Part shown: one piece after another, positions 56,865 to 64,000 of the stretch
How positions within the stretch are numbered: the stretch's first letter is position 1
Layout: every line of letters starts with the position of its first letter
Source of the DNA: Ancylostoma caninum
Lineage: Eukaryota; Nematoda; Chromadorea; Rhabditida; Ancylostomatidae
Assembly (NCBI GenBank): GCA_037903475.1
Contig: JBAJFG010000457.1
Span: 62,001-126,000, forward strand
Length of the DNA: 64,000 bases
Direction: 5' to 3'
Notes under the pieces: generated by a model
The model's input: the letters and a program-made list of their open reading frames with translations, nothing else
What the model was told of the DNA's origin: nothing
Database searches by the model: none
Made by a program: the position numbers and the translations under genes

Positions 56865-58740
56865 ATTACACGGTGCGTTTCATAATTATAGGACATCCTC
56901 GCCCCAACTTTTGCATCTCCGGCTTTCCCAGAGGCCCTGGAATTTTTCTCCAGTACCATTGTGATCAGCAATCAAGATAACCCCGGCACCTTATTTTAGA
57001 GCGCACGGTACCTACCCTAGATTTTTAAAACTTTATTTTTTTTTTGCTTTTGCCTAATTCGCACTCATGACACACCTTCATGTTCTAAGAGGTTTATTAG
57101 CTGGGTAATCGAACATACGAAACTTAAATACTTTTGTGAGCTTCCGTGGGCCACAACGATTCCTGACAGTCTCCTGCACCTTAGGAAATCCGCATCAACA
57201 AACGTCGTGCATCAAAACTGGTTGTCTCAATTTTTCACTCACTCATTTCTGATGACGGCACACTCCGAACAGGCTGATAAGGGTGCTCTATGGTCCTGCT
57301 TTAGAAGCACAGCTAGCACTGGCCACACTCTGTTCTGATGGCTTCGCTAGGTGTCAATCCAAGAAAGCAACGCTCGCCCAACATCGGGTTGCCCCGCATT
57401 TTCTCGTGAAAACCTGTGAACCACTTGCTCAGATTGCTGGAAATTACTCTCTCGCAATTTTTGATGGTCGGCGCTGTTAGATTAACTACTAGACTTTTTC
57501 AGCTCAGCGCGCCTGGCACCTTGACAAAAGGTCTCCTCTGTGGAAGGTCTTCACTCTCTCCTGCTATCACACCAGTAGCCCTTGTGATCGCCAAAATTGC
57601 CAGATCTGATACGCGGCCACAAAATTCATGACTGATCACACTGTCTGGATTAAAGGCAGTGCATCACCTCGTTTTCGTGTTTGAGGTATTGGCGGATCCT
57701 GAATCTCCTCGATGCGCTGAATCGAGCGGTTCACACCAAATGTTACAGAACGGCCTCTAAACCCGTTTTTTAATCGTTTTTTTTTTCGGGAGGAGGTTTG
57801 GGACAGCTTGTCTAGCTGAGTGGACACGTGAAGCCGTTGATTATCGATCGGACGCGTCAAGACGTGTTGGCCAACACTGCAGTGGTGGCGGGCAGCCAGC
57901 CAGTTCACGGACCGCTCCGCACAAGTGGTCCGTCAACTGCACATTCGGAACTTCCAAAAACGAGTTTCCGTCATTTTTATGCGTTATGACGTACATGATT
58001 GGAATCAGCATGGTGAGAAGGTCCAGAATATGCTGACATCACCAGCCTATAAAACTAGGTGATGCACTGCCTTTAAGATATGGACACTTCCTCGATTGTG
58101 AGACTTTCTTCAGTATATTTGATGAGTTTCTGCTCACTTCGAGACGAGCAGAGAGTAGAACCTGATTCAACATCGTCCGACATAGAGAAGTGAGTTGAGA
58201 GTGGTTTCCAACAACCTGAGCAACTGGTTCACAGGTTTTCACGTTTTTTTTTCTCGAAAATGTGGGAATAACCCGACGGTGGGCGAGTGTTGCCTTCCTG
58301 AATCACCACCTAGCGAAGCCGACAACAGAAATGAGTGAGTGAGAAATTGAAACAACCAGTTTTCATGCGCGGCGTTTGTTGATGCGGATGTCCTGAGAAT
58401 CCGTGTAAGGAGTAAGAGCGGCAGACTGTGCGGAATCGTTGTGGCTCATTGCAACTTACAAAAATATTTTATTTTGGTAATTTCGATAACACAGCTAACA
58501 AAGCTATTAGAACATGATGGTTTTGGATGACTGCGAGTTAGGCGAAAGCAGAAAAATAAATTTTTACAAATCTAGGTTAGCTACCGTGCGTTCAAAAACA
58601 GGGTGACGGGGTTATTTTTGGTGCTGATCGCAACGATACTAGTGGATAAACTTCGGAGCCTCTGGGAAAGCCGGAAAAGCTGGGGGGGGGGGGTGTCTCC
58701 TATAGTTATGAAACGCACTGTATTGAAGTCCTGCAAAGAG
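56865..58740. repeat. Large inverted duplication with ~600-bp arms
   Basis: The left arm (about 56865-57500) is matched in reverse by about 58120-58740. Landmarks: gtgcgtttcataattatagg / ctatagttatgaaacgcact; ctccggctttcccagaggc / gcctctgggaaagccgga; ttcactcactcatttctg / cagaaatgagtgagtga; gtgaaaacctgtgaacca / tggttcacaggttttcac. The arms are diverged (perhaps 75-85%, by eye). The loop contains a piggyBac-like MITE. No protein family was recognised in the arms. Confidence 0.75.
57650..58076. mobile_element. piggyBac-like MITE, copy 3 (best preserved)
   Basis: 427 bp with a perfect 20-bp inverted end, TTAAAGGCAGTGCATCACCT, including the TTAA target on each side. Homologous along its length to 677-1093 and 36604-37019. 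The TTAA target is the mark of piggyBac-type elements. It lies in the loop of the large inverted duplication. Confidence 0.85.
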
Positions 58741-58958
58741 TGGTAGGAATGAACCTCAAACTTTTCTCTTTCGATCCCGGTTTCGGAAAACTTACAAGGG
58801 AAGTGCAACAGGCCAGACTCGCAAATCGGAATGAAACCTATCTGGCTTGAATCTTTGTTGGAGAGGGTGTTACAGTATATATTTCATTATTGCCCTCGAT
58901 TCCAAAAAACAAAAATCCCACCACAGTACCATATGCGCTGCAGCACTCGTCCGTCAGC

Positions 58959-59024
58959 GACGATGTGGCCGAGTGGGGAGGATGCTGCACTGTCAGCTCG
59001 AGAGTTTGAACCCCGTCATGCGCA
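58959..59024 (+). repeat. tRNA-Ser-derived (SINE-like) segment, arm 1
   Basis: Reads GACGATGTGGCCGAGTGGGG at its start (A box GTGGCCGAGTGG) and gagtttgaaccccgtc near its end (B box). The 5' part matches the start of eukaryotic tRNA-Ser. The acceptor stem does not close and the anticodon arm is degenerate, so it is not a working tRNA gene but a tRNA-derived repeat with possible internal Pol III promoter boxes. Confidence 0.6.
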
Positions 59025-59235
59025 CCTACCTGTTTTGCTCTCTCATTTTTTTATTCCCCCTGTGTTGTTGAAATCAAATTTAAAAGGTTAGAAGATAATA
59101 CTTATCCTTACTGACGCACTAGGCACGGAATAACTACGTTATATAAAACCTGCTTTTCTCCCTCGATTAGCTATAAAGTAGCAGTCACTTTTCACGACTG
59201 TAACTCAAAATCTTTCCCACTCGGTTCACGTTATT

Positions 59236-59541
59236 GTGCACAACATTGACTTTGTTGTCTCAAAGAGAGACAACATTTTAAAAATTCTTTCTGTTGTATA
59301 TTGGACATTCCGTGCTCCCCGTTTCCGCGCTATGCTTCGTTACCCTTGGAAGGCGGCAGGGTATACTGATTTAGATCCAGGCTCTTTCCTCACTCCAGTG
59401 GAAGCCTGCTTCCCCTCTGATCTCTGCAGTGAATGCGACTGTAATGATTGTAGCAGAATTTCTTTCATTGTCTGCGCGTATTGTTCTCACCGCTTTTGCT
59501 TTGAACACTTCATTGTCTGTGTGCACCGTTGCTGCCAGTAA
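59236..59541 (+). CDS. 101-aa Cys/His-cluster (zinc-finger-like) protein in the loop of the inverted element
   Basis: The frame encodes FRAMLRYPWKAAGYTDLDPG, SFLTPVEACF, then a tight cluster CSECDCNDC, IVCAYCSHRFCFEHF and VHRCCQ before the stop. The spacing CxxCxCxxC-x7-CxxCxxxxCxxxH-x5-H is that of a small zinc-binding fold. Many arthropod and nematode repeat-borne proteins have a comparable (MLRYxWxxAGYxD..P..F.TP...CF..C..C..FC..HF..H.C) layout as far as I remember; this needs a search. It lies exactly between the two inverted arms, so it may be the only protein of a mobile element. The start is uncertain; homology-like sequence begins near codon 25. Confidence 0.45.
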   Translation: MHNIDFVVSKRDNILKILSVVYWTFRAPRFRAMLRYPWKAAGYTDLDPGSFLTPVEACFPSDLCSECDCNDCSRISFIVCAYCSHRFCFEHFIVCVHRCCQ

Positions 59542-59754
59542 ATGCTTTCTCATTGACCATCCTTTTTTTGTTTTGAATGAAAATTTTACAATTTTCTAGC
59601 GACTCGAGGGAAAGCTGTACGATCACTAAACTACGTTCATAGCATAGTAGTTATTCTATAGCTAGTACGTCAGTAAAGACAAGTGTTGTCTTCTAGCCCT
59701 CCAAAATTGATTTCAATAACATAGGAGGAATAAAAAACAAAAATGCAAAACGAG

Positions 59755-59826
59755 TGTCAATGACGGGATCCAAACCCTCGACCTCCTGCCTATCAGTCCG
59801 CATCCTCTCCACTCGGCCACCTCGTC
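59755..59826 (-). repeat. tRNA-Ser-derived (SINE-like) segment, arm 2
   Basis: On the minus strand it begins GACGAGGTGGCCGAGTGGAG, an 18-base match to the 5' end of tRNA-Ser, and has gagggtttggatcccgtc as B box. It is better preserved than arm 1, but the 3' end (attgac) does not pair with gacgagg, so a functional tRNA is unlikely. Confidence 0.65.
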
Positions 59827-59993
59827 GCTGACGGACTAGTGCTGCAACGCATATAGTACTGTGGTGGGATTTTTGTTTTTTGGAATCGAGGGCAATAATG
59901 AAATATATACTGTAACACCCTCTCCAACAAAGATTCAAGCCAGATAGGTTTCATCCCGATTTTCGAATATGGCCTCTTGCACTTCCCTTGTTA

Positions 59994-62900
59994 GATCTTC
60001 TGGAGTTATGAGGGTTTCCATGGGCTACATGCTTATTAGTCTCTTCTCGACTTGCTTGCTCTGATTTGAATAGCCGTGTTTTTTTTCTTGTCCTGAACGA
60101 GACCTTCTAGTAGCCAATTCCACTTCATTGCAGTTCAAGACGCTTTGTGACTAGCGCCTCTGCAGCCAGTTTCATGAGATTTTTGTTTTCTCTACGCCTC
60201 GATCGCAATTAAAGCCTCCTTCCACCCGACAATTTTTCCTATAAAACCTGATCTATCATGAAAGCTCTATGGACATTGGGTCGTTTGGGAGGGGGTTGGA
60301 TGGGAGGGGGGGGGGGGGGCTTGCAGAATGTTCGATCATCTCCTCTATGGCTCTCCTTCTGGATTATGTAGTGCTAACTGTGTGGGCGGTGTACTCCAAC
60401 TTAGCCTCGAATTGGTAAGCACACTTTTCGCTGCGTCGTATGTTTAGATGCTATGGGAAAATGGCCAAGGCGAAAAACTCCACATCTCCCAACCCATATA
60501 GGACTCCTATTTTATAATTCTTTCCATTCAGGAGACCTATAGCAAAATCATCTCTGAAGACAAATTCAACAGATATCAAAGGAGTAAATTGGTCGAATAC
60601 CTCATTTGCTTCAACCCTGTCTGAAATCAAGATCTGCGATTATTTCAAAAATGCACCATATATGTAGTACTCAGCAGGGTCTTACGCGGAAAACTCAGAG
60701 CGAAATGTGCGATCTACTCAGGTAATCTCTAGGATATGCTCGGAAAGACAGTATAGTTTCACACAGTACTTGATCCACAGAGTACGTGATCCGGACCCAT
60801 CTTAGCACAGCATGTGTCCAACTCAGCAACTCATCCAGACGGAATCGTCCGTATCCATAATGCCATTTTCTGCATCCTGAACGGTTTACTTTTTACTTGT
60901 TTGATTTCATGCTCGGCTTCTCACCACAACTGTTCCCGGTTTTCGAAGAAAAAAGTGGCTGCCAACAAAGGGGGCTCCGCGAATAGATGAGCCGGCAAAG
61001 GACCAAGCCTGTTGCGTGGAATACATAAATGACCCCCGGTAATGACGAAGTGCTGCTCAGTAGCCATCTATTCCGATGCAACCAGATTTCTACGCGGATT
61101 GCTTTATCGACATAACGTCTCGACGAACTCGTCCTTTTCAAAGACTCAGAGGTGGTCTCCTCTCACAAATGATGACAAGAAAGGGCATGAAAGCTGCTCG
61201 ACGTCTTCCCTCTTAGATATTCGTTTTCTTTATCGAAAAAAAAAAGAAAATTCCGTGGCAAAGCTACCAGAGTAATATCGCTTTAGTTTATCGCATGGAA
61301 TTCCCTTGGAATCTCGTTGCAGAATGGCGGATTCATCTTCTAACAATCTTCTATTTTCCGTTCTCTCTCAATTACTCATCTCGTTTCCCTATCATTTAAA
61401 TGGCACAGTTTTGGAAGCCTCAAATAAACAGACAAACAAATGGAGTAAGTAAGAAAATTCTAAAATTCCTCTGTCCTTAGGTCAGATTATCCGGCTCATT
61501 CAAAGAAATCCCACCTCAACATAAAAACCTGAAAGTTTGTCACAAACTGCTCGAATTGTCATTTGTTGTGACTATGCAGGGGAATATTAATCCCACGGTG
61601 GAAGTAAGTCAGAGATGCCTTTGAAACAACCTGATTTCATTGTCTAAAAACTTGATCTAACATAGAACTGTTCCTTTTTTGGATTCAACAGCACAAATAA
61701 AGACAAGAAGACGTAATTCTGAGAAAGATGCAGAAAGATGCTGTTTTCTCACTCCAGCAAAGAAAAGAAATCACTACTGTTTGTTGGATCCTCGGATGTG
61801 TAGTAATTTCTTAGATAATCGGACATGCTGCCACACCCATGTCTCGTTTCATGTCGGAAATGGTTTCATTCATTCATTCATTCATTCACTCATTCATTCA
61901 TTCATTCATTCATTCATTCATTCATTCGTTCGTTCGTCCGTTCGTTCACTCGTTCATCTATTCATTCACATTCATTCATTCATTCATTCATTCATTCATT
62001 CATTCATTCATTCATTCATTCATTGATTCATTCATTCATTCACTCGTTCATCTATTCATTCACATTCATTCATTCATTCATTCATTCATTCATTCATTCA
62101 TTCATTCATTCATTCACTCGTTCATCTATTCATTCACATTCATTCATTCATTCATTCATTCACTCATTCATTCATTCATTCATTCATTCATTCATTCATT
62201 CATTCATTCACTCATTCAATCATTCATTCATTCATTCATTCATTCATTCATTCATTCATTCATTCATTCATTCACTTGATGTTCGTTATAATTTCCCACG
62301 GACTACTCGACTGCAGCAAAATTTCCTGGAAACAAATTAGATTACAAGATAATCCACGAGCGAACAGCTGCGATTTCCGTTCGAGAACGCGGTTTTCGTG
62401 AGATATTCCTGCATTTGCCGTCGCCTATCTGCACATTGATCTCGCCTTTTCCGGTCATCCTGGCCTGGGCCGGAGATTACCAGATCGTTCCGCCCCAAAT
62501 CGCTTTCACTGCTGGCACAAATCTTCCCGCTTATTCGCTTTGTTTCCGATTTTGCTTGAAGTAAAGAGGAGTGAAAAGCTTTCAATCAACAAAAAATTTC
62601 GATTGTTTCTTTTCTTTGATGCATTTTTATTTTATATCTTCGTAGATGTATTTGAATAATTATCGTGTTTTCTTTTAATTTGCGGATCTGTTTATGTGAT
62701 TATTCGCGCTTCCTCTTTGACACAGTTTTTCATTAGTTCCAATCGTCGTATCAACGCGACATCATCAGAATTTCCCAACCCGATCAGTTTTTACCGCATC
62801 GGACACCGAAGAAGAAGCCGCTTCTAACCAGTCTCGAGCATTCGTGACCTCACCGTGCTGCCCTCTCTCTCCCTCGGGCCTCTTCAACGGTCTCGGAAGG

Positions 62901-63047
62901 TCGACTATCCGATTAACAAACGCTCTCGGTTAGAAATTCTTAATCGATTTAATCTATCAGAGTTCATTTTTGATTGTTCTGTTCCAGGCTAACGCCATCC
63001 GTGGTGAGTTCAGTGGAGTCCTCCCCTAACATGCGCTAGAGCTCGTC
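59994..63047. other. Region before the secreted-protein gene
   Basis: Contains a G-run (about 60307), an unassigned frame at 61679-61860, the (TTCA)n tract and AT-rich DNA. The sequence from 62.75 to 63.05 kb probably holds the promoter and 5'UTR of the last gene, with a possible acceptor ctgttccag at about 62986. Confidence 0.5.
61866..62274. repeat. (TTCA)n microsatellite, ~410 bp
   Basis: A near-continuous run of TTCA with scattered variants (ttcg, ttca ctcgttcatctattcac blocks, ttga). The block tcactcgttcatctattcac occurs three times, showing a higher-order duplication of about 90 bp. All open frames here (SFIHSFIH..) are artefacts of the repeat. Confidence 0.95.
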
Positions 63048-63511
63048 ATGAGGCCTTCAAGTCAGGAAATGGACCACAGATTAGTTGTGCTGCTACTACC
63101 CCTCCTCTTACCCACGACGGAGGCGAATCAAAGGGTCAGTGTATTTTTACAATATTTTTATTATAATGAATCCTCTTGAGGTATGGTCAATCTCATTAAA
63201 ATGAAGTTTTTGAATTCTGATATTTGCAACAACATGCAGTTATGTAGTATGCCTGCAATTTCACAGTTCGGTTTCTTTTGAATTTCACTCAGTTTTTTCT
63301 CCTTATTCCTTCTATCATGTTTTCTTCAACCATCCTTTGCAAAGTGCTTTTCTAAATGTCTCCATTCGTTCATGAATGACTTCGTTCAGAGTTCACTACA
63401 ATGCGCAGACTACTTGAGGTGTAGGAACGACGAACTGGAGCAGCGTTGGAGATGTAATGATGCAGCCAGACGAGTCGTCTCCGACGTTTGTCGGGTCGAG
63501 CGTCATCTCAG
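63048..63511 (+). CDS. 5' end of a secreted cysteine-containing protein (partial)
   Basis: Two exons join in phase 0: 63048-63134 and 63390-63511, with donor gtcagt, acceptor cgttcag and a second donor ggtgaag at 63512. Exon 1 encodes a 29-residue start with a leucine-rich core (VVLLLPLLLP) followed by TTEAN, which looks like a signal peptide and cleavage region. Exon 2 encodes 40 residues with four cysteines (QCADYLRCRN, RCNDA, DVCRVE) and many charged residues. I do not recognise the family; a small extracellular Cys-rich domain is likely. The gene ends in phase 2 and must continue beyond or near the window end; no later exon was found before 64000. A possible 5'UTR acceptor (ctgttccag) lies at about 62986. 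The frame and splice signals are convincing, the function is unknown. Confidence 0.6.
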
Positions 63512-63834
63512 GTGAAGCATTACGAAGAATTGGTTCTAGAGTGGCACTATGACGTTCGGAATGTATCTTCGGAACAAGATCCTGTAGGGCAACCTATACT
63601 AGATGCGTGCATCCGTCGTGCGTGCGACTAGACGTAGATGAGTCGCACGCGTTTGCTGCATCGTGGCTATTCGTGGTAGTCTCATTTATGATATATAAGA
63701 CGATTTGTAGTACATGTCGAGTTGACCAGTCTTTGTTGAGAACCCTCCTCAAAAAAGTACGTTTGTCGCGCGACTGACGCACCATCTGAAATAAATTGTG
63801 CATATGATATATTATAATTTATACCTAATGGGAC

Positions 63835-63945
63835 ATTAGTAGTTGAGTACTCGTGCACATTGTGTGCGTTTCTCGTCACCCCTCCAATTTATGCGCACTT
63901 TCTCACCTTCTTTTTCTCTCTGGCGTATCTCCAACTATCGTCACC
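63835..63945 (+). repeat. ~110-bp dispersed repeat, diverged copy
   Basis: Starts agtagttgagtactcgtgca and ends ctccaactatcgtcacc, like the copies at 12603 and 38107. It lies behind exon 2 of the partial secreted-protein gene. Confidence 0.4.
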
Positions 63946-64000
63946 TGTGGAGTGGAGCGTAGTCACACAGAGTAGGCATAAACAATTGATAGATAGGCAG

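Larger units (their letters stand above)
58793..59993. mobile_element. 1.2-kb inverted element: tRNA-Ser-like arms around a Cys/His protein
   Basis: Two arms of about 390 bp, 58793-59185 and 59600-59993, are inverted copies (outer ends acaagggaagtgcaa; then gatgaaacctatctggcttg, ttggagagggtgttacagta, tttcattattgccctcgatt). Each arm carries a tRNA-Ser-like segment with A and B boxes. The single-copy centre encodes a 101-aa protein with a Cys/His cluster. No clear target duplication is visible. Could be one composite element with long inverted repeats, or two SINE copies that flank a gene relic. Confidence 0.6.

Noticed and set aside
58959..59024. A functional tRNA-Ser gene
   Set aside because: A and B boxes are recognisable, but the acceptor stem and anticodon arm do not form; it recurs inside a larger repeat.
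61866..62274. CRISPR-like or phage/bacterial features
   Set aside because: Spliced genes, poly(A) signals and eukaryotic transposons show this is nuclear animal DNA; no repeat-spacer structure exists.
61679..62340. Long frames of 115-171 codons with (SFIH)n repeats
   Set aside because: They are translations of the (TTCA)n microsatellite, open in all three frames.

Overview
The window looks like nuclear DNA of a nematode, most likely a clade V (strongylid/hookworm-like) worm. The signs are AT-rich DNA, genes split into many short exons with GT..AG introns ending in TTTCAG-like acceptors, two start codons that sit directly behind a strong acceptor (as expected for spliced-leader addition), and a dense load of small DNA transposons. 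The species call is inference. Nearly all open frames that are not listed below are chance frames in introns or repeats.

Three multi-exon genes could be assembled exon by exon with matching splice phases, all on the + strand, plus the 5' end of a fourth. (1) 5410-18907: a 12-exon SLC22-type major facilitator (organic ion transporter), 478 codons. (2) 25977-31415: a tandem paralogue, 11 exons, 482 codons, with the same exon lengths and phases except for one intron. (3) 40299-48200: a DEP-domain gene of the DEPDC1/LET-99 family, about 16 exons and about 660 codons, with one or two uncertain junctions. (4) 63048-63511 onward: the first two coding exons of an unrecognised secreted cysteine-containing protein that runs off the window.

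The rest is introns and intergenic DNA filled with mobile-element remains: piggyBac-like TTAA MITEs (three copies), hAT-like MITEs (three copies, one with a perfect 8-bp target duplication), several TA-flanked Tc1/mariner-type MITEs, an internally deleted mariner with a broken transposase, a non-autonomous Helitron inside an intron of transporter 2, a decayed LINE ORF1-like gene, two palindromic TTCGAA minisatellite arrays, and a 0.4-kb (TTCA)n microsatellite.

The most unusual part is 51.4-60 kb. It holds a pair of related TIR elements, one interrupted by a 237-bp element with near-perfect long terminal inverted repeats (the empty site is preserved in the other copy). It then holds two long inverted duplications in a row. 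The second (58.79-59.99 kb) has arms carrying a tRNA-Ser-like segment and a loop encoding a 101-aa Cys/His-cluster protein, and may be a poorly described kind of mobile element.
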